Shown here in pieces: positions 45,555-58,110 of a stretch of 64,000 bases of DNA. Location: positions 1 through 64,000 of the forward strand of contig MU858235.1 of assembly GCA_033297075.1 (NCBI GenBank). The letters run 5' to 3'. Both the position numbers and the translations under genes were made by a program. The DNA is from Rhypophila decipiens. Its lineage: Eukaryota > Ascomycota > Sordariomycetes > Sordariales > Naviculisporaceae. Below the pieces are notes generated by a model. The model ran no database searches. It was not told the origin of the DNA and saw only the letters and a program-made list of their open reading frames with translations. How positions within the stretch are numbered: the first letter of the stretch is position 1; every line of letters starts with the position of its first letter.

Positions 45555-47211
45555 TGTGTGTATTGTGCTTCACTGTGATAGTGATATCAAAGACGAGTGC
45601 AGGATGACGAAGAAGGAAAGAAGCAAAAGCAGAGCCTCCCACGGGGGGAGGGCATTGTGTTTATTTAGAGTGCTCAGCGTCCGTCCATCCTGGAAGACGG
45701 GTGCCGAAACCATATGTTCTCAGGCCAAGAACCGGGTTGTGGTCCAGTTGATTGCTGCACAAGTGCCGCTCCAATGGCCACGCGGGGTCGATATAGAGTT
45801 CTCATTACCCCAGATGTCACTATAATCAAGCACGGCTATTTTGCCGTGAATATTAAACATCACCCCTGCCCCTTTTCATCCGGCCTCCGTCATTGGATCT
45901 TGGCAACCTCGAATAAAGGCCGGCAGCATTTGACATGACTGTGAGAACAAGGAACTTTATTATTTAACGGGCCTTCCTCCACTTAGCAAGTCTGGGCGGA
46001 AACTGATGGATTCGTTCGATTTGACATGTTGACATGATCGACATCAACACTTGCTGTCCTCTGATCATTTGGTTCTCATTCATCTCGGCCTTACTTCAAC
46101 ACCCGGAAGCAAGTGCCGTCATTACCCGATTCAAGTATAGTTGACAGGTGAATGTCGACGAACGGAAGCTATCCATATCTTGGCTTCATATCGCCCACGT
46201 CGTCCCCGGATCTTGGCTCCTACAGCAGGTGTATCGCCACGCCAAGCTCGCAGCCCGCGTTGGCGCAGTCGGCAGTGTTACCGAAAGATTACAGGAAGTT
46301 GAAAGTCGGAATGTGGGCAGGTGACACCTGGTAGTTGTCAAACCCTGTTGGCGGTAGTGCCATAGGTGACATATATACTTCTTTGCCTGGCATTGGTAAG
46401 ACCAACTCTTCAATCTTCCCTCTTTGATAGTGGGAGTTCTCCTACCCGCCAGCAAGCACGTTGGTAACCAACAACGTGCACATGCCCGGAATCGAGGCTT
46501 GTCCAAGGTGAGCCACCTGCAAGACTTGGCAATCTTTTTCATATGAAGCTGGGCATTGAATTCTGTTTGCACCTAATTCGGCTTGGGTTCAATCCTTTGC
46601 GGGTGCTCTTCCGTACAGCCATTACAGTGATACTGGAGAGTCCCCGGGATCGGAAAGATGCGTCTCACATCTCTGTGGCCTTCCGGAACGTGATTGGTGA
46701 ACGTTTCTGCCCCCGCGATAACCATTTGGGGCATCCGTAAGTAGCCTCACTCGTAACTCCAAGTCGTTTTTGAGCTTATCAAGTATACCCCGTACGGTCT
46801 CGGCTCCGGGAGGCGTCGGCAGTCGGCAGTCGATCTCCATGTGGAGCTGAAACGAAGACAGCGCCATGTTTGCGAATTTGTGGATTTCCCCCTTTTCACA
46901 TGTGGTACCTGCCAGAAAAGCCGGGTCCAGTGAAGTGGATCAGGGACATGTTCATCGCCTCGGTCCCCTTAGAAACCGTGACCGTAACCGAGCCAGCAAC
47001 CGCCACAGCCGTCCTCTCCGAGACCAACATCCTGTTGGATTCAACACTCAGATGATTTTAGCAAGATTGAATTTTGATTGTCCTCCCAGTTTTCAGACCC
47101 AGGGCTATCGTTTGGTCTATATAACACTTTGGTGGCAAACACCATCAAAAGGCGCGAAGTCGCGATAGAAGAAGGTGGAATACTCGCCACTCTGACAAAT
47201 CTGTAATATGA
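45555..47211. other. Intergenic, 1.7 kb, possible gene debris
   Basis: Contains a Thr-rich stretch (VTVTEPATATAVLSETN, near 46975-47030, plus strand) that could belong to the partial secreted protein at 47212, and a minus-strand ATG frame at 46867 with 40-odd plausible residues. I could not join either into a gene. Confidence 0.35.
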
Positions 47212-47598
47212 CAAATCCAACACATCCAAACCTCAACCTCAACCACCACCCTCACCTCAACCACCACCGCCACAACCACCACCATCGCCACAGAGACCCT
47301 CCAGCCCCCCAAGCCTTCACGCTGCTCGCTCCCCTACAACGCCTCAGGCATCGGCAACCAGGTGCGCACCGTGACAGCAAACAGCTGGGACTTGTGCTGC
47401 GAGATGTGCGGCACGACACCCAACTGTGTGGCGGGTGCTTATGTGGGAGGCCCGGGGTCGACCCGCCAGCTGCTCGTCAAACAGGTCAGCCTCACAGACG
47501 CCCTGACTACCGAATCTTGCCCTCTTGGCCAAGAGCAATACCGTTTCGGCAGTCCCACTAACGGTGTTGTGTTCGCTGGACCCTGCGGCTTGGTTTGA
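47212..47598 (+). CDS. 3' portion of a Thr-rich secreted protein with Cys module (partial or start missing)
   Basis: An open frame of 128 residues follows a stop at 47209-47211, with no ATG before the domain. A Ser/Thr linker (TSTSTTTLTSTTTATTTTI) leads into a module with seven cysteines (RCSLPYN, DLCCEMCGTTPNC, ESCPLGQ, GPCG). The pattern, with CCEMC and a terminal GVVFAGPC, is familiar from small repeated domains of secreted pezizomycotine proteins. A 5' exon with signal peptide must exist elsewhere or be lost. Confidence 0.45.
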   Translation, partial: QIQHIQTSTSTTTLTSTTTATTTTIATETLQPPKPSRCSLPYNASGIGNQVRTVTANSWDLCCEMCGTTPNCVAGAYVGGPGSTRQLLVKQVSLTDALTTESCPLGQEQYRFGSPTNGVVFAGPCGLV

Positions 47599-48219
47599 AG
47601 GGTCGTTAGTACATTGGGTAATTAGCTAAAGGGACCCAGACTGTAGACATTATCCATGGACCACTAGTCATATCACTCCTATGCAAAACATCGTCTGGTA
47701 ATACTTCCCATACATACAATCCTGTCTTCCTCTTCACCTGTGCGTTGATAGATATTCTAATAACGGGATAGAGGGTATTAACAAATAGATGGCCTTAGCC
47801 CTGATTGATACATAAATGCACATGTAAGAAGACCCCTGACCAAACCTAAAAGTCCTTGGATATACCGTCGCTTAGAAGGCGAGTTATGCACCTGGACAGG
47901 TCTGCACAGCCACCATAAGATCGATCCTGTCCAAGCATGTCCAGTCGGATGTGCCGGAAGACTGCCTCGAAACCGTGGGGGAAGTAAGTCACGCGGTCTC
48001 AATATGCCGTAGCCCCTACCCATTGCGCGAATTACCATCCTGATCTATATAAACAGTGAAAAGGCGCTGAACTTTTTTATCCCATCCAAACCAAACCCCG
48101 ACCTTGAGCGAGAGAACAAAAGAAGTCGGCATATGGAAACCGCCATATACCAGAGGAAAGACGAAAGGGAAAAGTACAGAAATCCATATTGCCTGAAAAG
48201 ACGAAAAAACACAAAGCAT
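47599..48219. other. Intergenic spacer
   Basis: 3' flanks of the partial secreted gene and of the kinase gene. Nothing recognised. Confidence 0.5.
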
Positions 48220-51200
48220 TCAACCGGAACCCGTTTGATTGCGAAATCTGTCCCTGACCTGCCCAACCTTGCCAAGAAAGGAGGAAGACGACCTCGAGCC
48301 GGTCCGTGACGGCCTTTTCGACGGACTCGGTGGCCGATTTGCGTACTGGTACTCAACCGTCGACGACGAGGCGCCCGCGTCGAATCCTGCCCCCTGTCCC
48401 GTGGGGCTGCTCAGGCCTCGGGAATTCTTGTCATCCATCGAGGACTTGATGCTCCCCAGCAACATTTGGTTCGGGTCGCCGTACCAGGGCTCTGTATCGA
48501 TGACGTCTCTGCAACCAGGCTCATGGTGAGTTATCAGAACATTAAAACGAGGGAGACATTGCGGAGGTTGGCTTACGGGATGTTGTATCTCTCGCTGAAC
48601 TCATCGTCCAGGTCCTTCAAGCGCTGCAGAGCCTCCTCGTTGTCACCAAATGACACAAACTCGAGGGTGCAATAGCGCTCGGAAAAGAACTTGGGCAGCC
48701 GTTCTGACATGTTACGCAGATTTGTGGCAATAACCTGCTCCACGTCATCGAGAACGCCGGTATTCTCCCACTCGCCCGTGGTGAGGACGATGATGGTGAG
48801 CTTCTTGGACATGTCTTTGTAGTGGCTCGACAACAAGGCATCCAAAGACTTGGCCATGGGTGTTTGGTACAACGCTTCATCGTCTCCTGCTTCTGCCTCG
48901 TTCATGGCCGCTCGGAAGGCAGGGGGTATGTCAAAGCCTTTGACGTTTTCTCTTCCATAATCACCTCGCGGGAAAAGCAGATCAAGCCCGTTTTCGTCCA
49001 ACGGCCCGACCTTCATCGCCAAAGTCTCAAGAACAAGCTTTGCCCTCTTCCAATGTGGCCTCATGCTCCATCCATTATCGACCAGAAATTTCTGTTCAAG
49101 GTTAGCTAATGAGGTAGGCAAATCTCAATCGGAATACATACAATATCTCGATCCTTGATGAAATCTCGAAGCTTGGTATCAGCGGGAATCTTGTTCCTTA
49201 GGACACTCAAAAGACCCCTATTCCTATCCCACAGGCTGGTGAGACTCCGATGGAGCTGGGATATTGGGTAATGGTCAATGTCGTCATCGACCAAAACGGT
49301 GGCACGCCTTGTTATTAATGGCTGCCCGGGGCCCAGAGATTGGCGGGGATTAGAGTATGGAACGGAGGCGAGGGAATTGCCGCCAGTCGTTCCCTGCCTC
49401 AACGGCCTAGGCACCTGGGAGCTCTTGTAGGCAGGCGGTGATTGCGAAGACTCCCCTATTTGGTAAAGCCCGTACTCGCTGCTTTGGAACGTGGGCGATA
49501 CCGGGCTGCGCAGAGAATTTCGGTCAACGGACTCGCGTGCTTGAGGGGTAGAAACTCCGCCTGGTCGATGGGCGTCCGGTGGGGTGACGACAACCTTTGA
49601 CCTGGCAGGCCCAGCGGCTCGTGTCTGGGGGTTTGGATGATCGAGCTGGAGCCTCTCTGGTATCATGCTGGCTTCGGTCGGGCTCAGCGTCGGGCTTTCG
49701 AAGATGACCCCGATGCGAGTGTAGGACTCTCCTTTCTCGCTGAGAGCGGATTCCAGAACCTCTTGCCGACCAGCAACCTTGGCGGGAACAACCATCTTGG
49801 TGAGGCGTTCCGACTTCTTGATCCTTGTCGTCTGTGGTCGACTTCTATGCTCGAGAATGGTCGTTGCTCGGCGGTCATTGAGTGGCTCGCTGAGTCTTGC
49901 TTCCAGGCCGACATCTGGAGGAGCTGTGTTATCCAACGCAAGCAAAGCCTTCAGAGTCTCGGCTGGGATATCAGGCATCTCTCTCAGTCTCAGTGCTTCC
50001 TCGTATCGCGCTCTGGCCGAGACTACAATGTCGCGTAGCCTTCTGACTACCGCGGTAGATGGCAGACGCTCCTTTGGGTCAGGGAGGAGCATGTGATTCT
50101 CAACAAAGCGAAGGACATCACCAGTTATTGTGTCCGACTTTCTCATCGAATTGAGGAGATACTTGTGCCAGGATCGGACGGCACTCAGAACATCGCGCCC
50201 ATCGTGGAAGCAGTCGCTTGCTTTGGGAGGATTAAACCCGGGCTCTGACTTGAGGTCGTCAATCGCGAGCTTGCGGACGTCGTGGTATTGGTCGTAGGCA
50301 AAAGAGCCGAGCACAACCCAAGTGGCGATGCTGGAGAGGACACAACCCAAGGACCATGTGTCGATCTCTTGAGTGTGTTGGGTCTTGGTCGGCTTTCTGG
50401 TTCGGCCAGGATCGCATTCGGGGGCACCATAAGTGTGTGTCAATCCCTCCAGTTCTGTCCTGGGGTCTTTCCCATGCTGATTCGGCTCGAACTTGGCGTA
50501 TCCGAAGTCGGCAAGCTTGAATTTGCCCTTGACACACAGAATGTTGCTCGGTTTAAGATCACCGTGCCACCTATACACATGTCAGCTCTATCTGTCTCCA
50601 CAGGCCGGCACCTGTCGAAACCCAAGATAACATACCCATTGAACCTTGTAGTAGCCCCATCTCCTCTGTCGTACTTGAAGTTGTGGAGCTTGTCAAGTGT
50701 CGTTGCGACGCTAAAGATATCCTCCCAAAACGCTATTATCTCGGCATTTAACACGGGCGGGTATTGCACTGCCAGATACTCGTCGAGATCGAGATCGCCA
50801 TACTCCAGCAGGATGTTGTGAGTGGTGCGAAGAATGTTGTCGTCGTCATAGTCCTCTATCTTGTAGTGGCCAAAATACTTTACCACGCCTGGCAAGCTTT
50901 TGATGCCATGGAAATTGCTTATCTCGGTCTGAAAGATGTTTTGAGCTTCGGCGCGGAACGACTTTATGGCGAACTGGTAGCACTATGGTGACATGAAGCA
51001 TTAGCACTATCCTCATAATATATGCCGTGCACTCAAGGACAACAGCGTGACATACCTTTCCAAACTTCTTGTCTACATACTCGTAGCCTTCTAGCTCCTC
51101 CTTGAACTCGACATCGTCAGGGACTAGGTCTTGCTGGAGGAGGACTCGGTCGACGTGAGCAGTTCCACCCTCGTTTATCGCTTCTCTTGCGCAGAACGGT

Positions 51201-51682
51201 AGTATCCAGTGTCCGCCATAAAATGCCTTTGTATGGTTATGCATATGTTCTATTTTGGCTGGGCAGAAGGCCCATCTCTCCTGGTCGAACTGTTCGAGAA
51301 TGTCGGCGGGGTATTCGAGGTTGGAGTCTTCGAGCTCTTGGTTAAGAATGTTGCGATGGATAACAGCATCGAGCGAGTTGTCGTGGAAATGCTGTTGGAA
51401 GATGTGGATCAGATGGCCACAGTCGAGTTTGAGGAGGATGGCGAAGAGGATCAAGGCATTCTTGATCTCATTCGGCCCAGTCGCCGCAAAGGCATTGGGG
51501 TTGGAGACGGCATGAAGCAGCTTGGCGGAATTCGAGACATTGCCACGGCCCGTCGTCTCCAGCATCCAACTCTTGATGGTATCGACGGGGTGGTAAAAGT
51601 GCTGGCCTTTGTAGTTCTTTCGTCTGCAACGATCGAGGATGCCGTCGAAAGCGCGCTTGATGCTATGCTCGGCGTGCGTCAT
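48220..51682 (-). CDS. Protein kinase fused to a vWA-like domain
   Basis: Five exons: 51682-51056, 50982-50636, 50570-49142, 49091-48577 and 48508-48220; 3207 nt, 1068 aa, all joints in frame. Residues 1-200 are a fungal N-terminal helical region. The kinase domain has the ATP-binding lysine in FAIK (216), catalytic loop HGDLKPSN (327-334), DFG (346-348) and APE (YGAPE); all key residues are present, with HGD replacing HRD. A long Ser/Pro-rich linker (about 500-740) follows. Next comes a vWA-type segment with a MIDAS-like start FLVDNGWSM (Asp806, Ser810) and strand TIIVLTTGEWE, then a Ser/Pro-rich tail. Such kinase-vWA proteins are common accessory genes in ascomycetes. The substrate is unknown. 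Confidence 0.85.
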
Positions 51683-52987
51683 GGTCGGACTGGAACGGCG
51701 CATTCAGTCGCAAAAAGAGGGGTAAAACAGACACAGCAGCCTGTGATGGGACGAGTCGCTCTCAATGCTGTGTGTCCTGGTCTTGATATGCTCGATCATG
51801 GGATATCGCGGGCCTGTATGTTGGACACGAATTGGAACGAATGGCTTCGACGGTTCGTAGTTGACGTCGAGAATCGGTGAAGGAAAAAGTCGACGAAAAC
51901 GAGAGCCTGCCCAGAGCAAGCAGGCGGCATGCCCAGTAGAAGCTGGGAGCGTTGGACTGGCATCATGACCATCAGGCTGTGTGGCTGGAGGCTGAAGAGC
52001 TGTTGTGAGCGGCAGGTTCGAGCAGCAGACGCCTTCAGGCGGGTTCCCTCCCCGCCGTCAACCACCCCCCCATCTTCCCCTCACGGTTCATCCGACAGGC
52101 GACGCACATGAAGCTAGGCCTCTCTTGGAATTGCCCTACCTGGCCGCCTCAGAAATAGGGGTTCTTGGCAACCTCAGTTTGGAAGCGCCCAAGATGGATG
52201 GATTGTGTTGAGAAAGTCGAGTGGTCATAAACTCGGAAACGATGGTGAAAGGGCCAACACGGATCGGTGGAAGAACAAGAGACGGAACTCCAACTGAGCC
52301 TGTTATTGTTCTTGGCAAAGCCCCATCGCGGAATGGTGATACGGATAGGTATTGGTCCAAGCAGGCAGGTGCGCCCATGCCCCTGCAATGTACCCCGTAC
52401 ATTACAGTACCGGTTTTCAGCTTGTCTGTATTTGTATTACACAAACGACCCTCCCCATGGATATTCTCAACTAATCAACATGCTGCAGAACATACCTCGA
52501 CCAATGCTGCTCAAGGAATCTTCAAAGTTTGAGATCATATATTGACTATTTATATTGGATACCTGCCGTCTTATTCTCTCCTTTTCTGAAAAAGTCTTTA
52601 CGTAGACCTTGTGACGCGTGTAAATAAACTGTAATTTCCAGATCGGTGTGAAGGATTTTTACCGGCACGGCAACCAACCCCGGGCCCGGTCACGACCGGA
52701 CATCAGTCTAGGATCGGAACTTCCCGTTATGGGATTCGAGGTGCTGTCGAGAAGCAGCCAAAATATCGTGTGAGGTCAGCCCAGATTGCGAGCAGTGGGT
52801 CACCATTCACGAAGGAAGGAAGGTCCATTTTGTGTTTTTGCGACAGTTTTTCCGGACAGTGATTGGACCCTTTGCGCTCAAAGATCCCGCAACCCGAACA
52901 ATGTTCATTCTTGTGGTTATCTCTACACAGCACACAATCATCACTATCGACAACGAACTGGCAGCACCAAGTTCTCTCAACCTTGCA
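51683..52987. other. Intergenic, 1.3 kb
   Basis: Upstream of the kinase gene and downstream of the CorA-like gene. Only short frames on both strands, none supported. Confidence 0.5.
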
Positions 52988-54935
52988 TCAACCAGCCGCA
53001 CTCTTACCACCAGCGACTGGCCCCAAAGGTACACCACTGGTTGTAGGCAGCAGAGTCTTGGCGGTCGATTGAGTGGGTGTTCTGCGTGATCGAACCCATT
53101 GACCGAGACCAAGGAGCCGCTCTCCAATTGGGACCCTGTCGCTCACCACCACGACATCGCCCACCTCCAGCACCGAACCCTCTTGGGATTGGTTTGATGC
53201 CCAAGCCTTCGCGGCCCACGCCGCAAACAAAGTCAAGAAGGTAAGCGGAAGAGTGACCTGCAGCCAGCGATACATGGCCATGTCGTTAAACTTGCCCTCT
53301 GGGAAGTCATTGACTTGGTACTTGACGATATCCGTGCTGAAGAAGGTGGATACAAAGGTCGCTGGCAGGTAGATGAGCGTCACGAGGGTCACGATCCGAA
53401 CCACAATCGCCTCTTCCTCCATGTTCTTGTTTAGCCTGTGCATTCGCTCCGCCGACTCATCTCCACGGTACTGCTTCATCTGTTCACCAGCATTTCAGTT
53501 AGCAAATTCTCTTTGCACCTCGCTTCGTGATCACTTACCAATTCCTTTCTGTCCATTGTCGTCTTGGTCAGTGCCTTTGCTCTTCCTATATTGTTCTTTA
53601 AGTCGCTAATCATGGCTTCCAGCTCACTCGCAAAATCCTTGATCTCTCCAAGACACGATTGTCCCAGAGGGAACCTGTCGTCTTTGCTGAGATTGAGGTA
53701 AAACTGCCTCAATGCGGAGAGGACGTCCACATTTCCTTCCAGAACTACAATCGCTTCATTCGCCCGTTCTTCCCATATTTGCATCCGTCGTATGTCACGG
53801 GGGTGATAGCGCTTCGGATGGTGTCCTTCCTCGCGAGGTCCCAAGACGGCCAGTGCTGCGTCGTTGTCCACCTCTGACTCAAGCCATCGAAGGAACCCCC
53901 GCCAATCTTCCGTCGACCAACGGGAGAATAGGAGATGTGGTGACAAACTGGACACAAAGCACTCCTCGTCCGACCCGAATGCCTTGTCTTCCGGCCGCCC
54001 ATCTGAACCGGTGAGCTCCTTGTAGTTCTCATAAAGGTCCATGCCGCCCTTGGTGACGATCCAGACCGCTCGACTCGTCATCACATCATACTGATGACAG
54101 AATGCAGCGTTCCTGATTGACCATTCCCCGTCGTCCTTCAAGGTCACACCTTTTAGATTGTACGACATCTGGTACTGCTGTCCAGATCTCCCAAGAGCGT
54201 CAATTACGAGCGATCTTGGAGGCTTCTTGAGGCAAAGCTGCTGTCGAAAGCCACTAAAACGAACATCTTGAGGAGTGCTCTGCAGGCCAAAGGGCCACAG
54301 AAAGTCAAGATATTCTGGCATCACCTGGTGAAATGACAAGATCATTGTCAACATGGATCTCTGGATCCGTAAGGGATCCCGTGAATGTTCGGCATAAATA
54401 TATCTGACCGCTGTTAGGAGCTTCACGATTTTACCACTGGATCGCGGGACCTGAATATCTCACATGAGCCGCGACTTTGGGTCCTTTTTAGACGCGTTTA
54501 TAAGATGCTTTGCCGGGTCGCGAATTTTGGTGATTCCAAGCCACTTTCCAAGTTTCAACTCATCGTGGACGTTGTACTTTGCCAGAGCTGGATCCGGCCA
54601 ATTAGCACCATCTCCAAAATGCTCAACATGAGAGCAGACAGACACAACGCACCTCCAACGCCTTCGACTTCCAAGTCACGGAAGCAAACTTCGACGGTAT
54701 TATGGTCATGTGTGAACAACTTGGACTCTGCAACATCCAACTTTGAGAAATACGCTTTCAATGCACTCGGGTTCATACCCGTGGTCCTCGGGACCAGGTT
54801 GGTGGGATATTGAGTCCATCGTGCACACGAGTGACTGAAGGCATCCGGAAGTGGGAGAGTCGTCTGTGTCGTGGTAGCCGCTGTTGGATTTGGCGACGAA
54901 ACTGTTGGTGGTGAGTTTGATGCCGAAGCGGCCAT
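52988..54935 (-). CDS. CorA-like membrane protein
   Basis: Supported exons: 54621-54464, 54403-53539 and 53479-52988. The N-terminal exon (54935 to about 54640) is clear in frame (MNPSALKAYFSKLDVAESKLF) but its donor is uncertain. The cytosolic domain is large, with GFRQQLCLKK and a WSIRNAAFCHQYD block typical of fungal CorA-like proteins. A long helix (LGEIKDFASELEAMISDLKN) leads to two C-terminal membrane segments (IVTLVTLIYLPATFVSTFFS and VTLPLTFLTLFAAWAAKA). The canonical CorA GMN motif is absent; FVSTFFSTD stands at that place, as usual in this group, so Mg2+ transport is doubtful. A short basic tail follows. Neighbours are the kinase-vWA gene and a small gene with a related N-terminal module. 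Confidence 0.72.
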
Positions 54936-55418
54936 CTCGACTCCCAAAATCGGCCAAAACTGCTGCTCCTTTGAGCTCCGATTGAGAAACGAAAAGGGGG
55001 ACAAAAGCTAAACGCTTGAGAAATATCCCTTTCCAGGCCCATTTGAGGGCTGTGTTGGGCTATGCTAACTGGCTCATCTCAGACACCCAACCACGCGGCA
55101 CACCAAATGTCGGTTGTTTCCCAGTTCGCCTCACATTTTCGCAGCGGGTGGGGGGCATGCATGGTCCCGGGTGTATGTACCAAGTGTATTACAGGGAGTT
55201 GATTATCGAAAATGCGTTGCTACTCTCCATCTCATTGGCTACATATGGGTAATTACCATGCGCTGGAACTCGGCCTGACAGGAACTGACTGTTTCACCCT
55301 TTCAGATTGGGCCATCTTACCGTCACTGATCGTTTCGAAGAAATACTAAAATCCAATTTCCACAGAGCCTCATCGAACACCGAGCGAGTCACACTTGTCA
55401 CACCACTTAAAGGTTGCC
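54936..55418. other. Spacer between CorA-like gene and upstream small gene
   Basis: Contains minus-strand frames (for example LKRLAFVPLFVSQSELKGAA, about 55020-54960) that could be exons linking the two genes. Not resolved. Confidence 0.35.
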
Positions 55419-55985
55419 TCAGGCTGCCTGACGAGATGGGCGCTCAGGCGAGACTGAGGGCCTCCGAGCCAGCACCTTTCTTCGCAACCCCGCAATTTTC
55501 ACTCGGTCCATCTGATGCACAATATTTGGGTCAGTATTTCGCCTCAACCAACAAACTGGAGATTTGACGTACTTCAGTCAATCCGGGAGAAGGCGTCTCA
55601 AACACAAACTGGTCATTATCCTGAAGACAAAGGTTCATGTTAGCCCATATCTAACGACTCAACTAGAACCACGGCTGTTTAACCATACCGTGCTGAGAGG
55701 CTCCTCAAAGTCCAGGTCCGGCCAAACCTCCATGAGGTACTCTTTCAAGGTCTCCCAATCCAGACCATAGCAAGGGTAATAATTCTGGACAAGGCCCCCG
55801 CTGGCGGACGACGTGATGTTGGTTCGCTGCGATCCCTGCGAACCCTGCGATGCGCTGGAACGTGTCGAGCCCCATGTGTGAAGCCGACGTCGAAGACGCG
55901 ATGAGCCCTGGGATCGGATGGACTCGTTTGTCTGTGGTCGCCTGCGATGGCGGATGTGCGGGTCTAGCGAGGCCGGGTCCGACAT
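55419..55985 (-). CDS. Small protein resembling the N-terminal module of CorA-like proteins
   Basis: Exons 55985-55689, 55620-55573 and 55511-55419, all phase 0; 438 nt, 145 aa. A basic Ser/Arg-rich start (MSDPASLDPHIRHRRR) precedes a compact motif YYPCYGLDWETLKEYLMEVWPDLDFEE and FVFETPSPGLTE. From memory, that motif resembles the N-terminal block of some fungal CorA-like proteins. It may therefore be the 5' part of the gene at 52988-54935, with the third exon really splicing on before the TGA. Alternatively the two are separate genes. Transcript data would settle this. Confidence 0.5.
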
Positions 55986-56743
55986 CTTGTCAATATGCCT
56001 AGGTGTAACTCTGCACTCGATATTGACGACAAGTACTTGCTGCGTTCTTGTAGGGTAAAGAATAAAGTTATTAGCTCGTCGCGATAAGCAGCAAGGCTCT
56101 CGTCTCTTTGCATGACCGAGATGGCAAGGAGAAGAGGATGGCAGACTTTGGGGTTATATGTCTGTCGACACGAGCCCGCTAAGTCTCCAGGCTTGGGACG
56201 CCTTCATGGTGTATATTCAGCATATGATGTTGCCTTGTTACACTACCGCGGTGTGCTGTAGGGATTCGTGGGGGATGGGGGCTGTGGGGAGCGGTGCGTT
56301 TGGGGCACATAATGTCGGCGACCAAGTTGAGATGGTGCGCGCGCCAGGTGGCCCCCCCAAGCGGATTTAAAGCTGCACATGCCGCTTGACACCGCCACAA
56401 CGAACTCTGGATGAGGATACCGTGAGTCCAGCACATACTTTATAGCCTGCCTGAGGTTGCATTTCCTTCCCACCCATATATAACACTCCGTCCTCATTCA
56501 ACGAGTTCGTCACTCAGATCGGATACCCATTCATCGGATTAGAACACAGAGTTGAGTCCTCCATCCGGCCCGATGATTGGCTGGACTAACCCGATGAGAA
56601 TGTCAACCTGAGGTTGAAACTCTGTGAAGTGAGACGCTGTTAACGGTGGGTGGTACGGGTTATTGCCGCATTATTTCAAGCATTCTAGGCCAAGACTCCT
56701 AAGAGTCTATTAACTACCGAATACTATTAAGATCAATAATACT
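55986..56743. other. Intergenic, left flank of the inverted-repeat element
   Basis: No gene. Upstream region of the small CorA-like module gene, followed by AT-rich sequence up to the element. Confidence 0.5.
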
Positions 56744-56908
56744 ATGTTGCCTGGGCCACAAAGACAGGAGGAAGCCTTTGTACAGTACCGCACTAGGCAG
56801 CGGTAGGTGCAGCACTGCCGCTGGGCCATATAAATGGCCTGCGCTCTTCCCCCGTAGGTACATCCTAGCTTAGCTCTATAGAGACCAATCTACGATTTCA
56901 CCTCTCAC
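56744..56908 (+). repeat. Left terminal inverted repeat
   Basis: About 165 bp. Shared with the right end: ATGTTGCCTGGGCCACAAAG, TAGGTGCAGCACTGCC, GGCCATATAAATGGCCTGCG, TAGAGACCAATCTACGATTT and CACCTCTCA. GGCCATATAAATGGCC is itself nearly palindromic. Confidence 0.8.
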
Positions 56909-58110
56909 ATACTATATATCCCAGCCCCGGCCCTGCACGAGAGCTGGTACGTCCTTACTACATATCATCCCCAAGTCAAAGCCGTATCCACTGCTAATAA
57001 TAAATAGGGTTCATATCAGACAGAATCATTACAACTCATCGCGGCCAAGCCCCCGTCACCCCGACCTACTACAGCCCAACCTACTCCAACATAGCCTTCC
57101 AGCTACTAGCCTACACCGTCGACTCGGAGAACATCACGGGGCTCCTCGCTCGTCCACAACAGCATCATCAGTCCCCTGACTTGACCCACACGTTTCTCTC
57201 CCCGCCACTAAACGACACCGACGCTGTCGTCGTCGACGGCTTTGCCCGCGACCTGGGCGACGCAGCCCCGTAAGTCCGTTTCCCCATCCCATAACCAAGT
57301 CTCCACAAGCACATAGCTTTTTGCAAGTTCTCTTACCTATACCAAACGGGTGGCCGGTTTTTTCGTGTTCGAATTTTCGAGCGTCCTGGGCTTGCATGGC
57401 CCACAGATATTTCATGGAGATGAGCATAAAGCCCTCGGAGCCAAAATCGTAGCTCGATCGGTTGACTGTCTGGATGTTCCGCTGGCCGCGGACGATGTAC
57501 GATTTTTTGAACAGCAGACGGAATTCGACAATGTCACTGATTCCAAAGGTCTCCCTTTGTTTGGGAGAAGTAATTAAGAGGCTGAGTTAGATGAAATGAC
57601 GTATTTAGAGCCTGGAGAGATCCGAGTGTTTCTTAGCTTGCACGACGAATCATTTTGTGCATTTCGCCAAGAAGAGGTAGGTATTGGAGACGGAGGGTAT
57701 CGTCTCAGGAATGGATGAGGGACCGTTGGTTTTTCTCCATGATAGTGTCGAATGAAGTACAAGAACGAGTGTGACACGTCCGAGGATTAATACCGGGCTG
57801 TTCGGTGACAGGGGAATACGGTCTGTAAAAGATGATGAAATGGTCGTCATTTTGTTATTTGCTGTGATCTTTTGTTCTTGCAGCACTGGAAACCGGTGTT
57901 GGGACGGGTGAGCCGGGAGGTTTGGAGGAAATGCCTGAGGGTGGTAATGTGTGAAGGATTATTGCGAGATCATGATAGTGCGGTTGCTTTGGGATGTGGG
58001 TTGACCTTTCGTTTTGTGTTCGCTGTAGCTTGCGGTGGGCTTTTAAATTTTGGGTCTCGATATACTTGCTTTATCCTGTCTTTAGATCCCGGTCTGTATC
58101 TTTTTATTAT

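Noticed and set aside
51209..51880. 223-codon plus-strand open frame
   Set aside because: Antisense to exon 1 of the kinase-vWA gene and lacks any family signature.
52988..54935. Functional Mg2+ channel
   Set aside because: The GMN selectivity motif of true CorA is absent, so only the fold-level label was kept.
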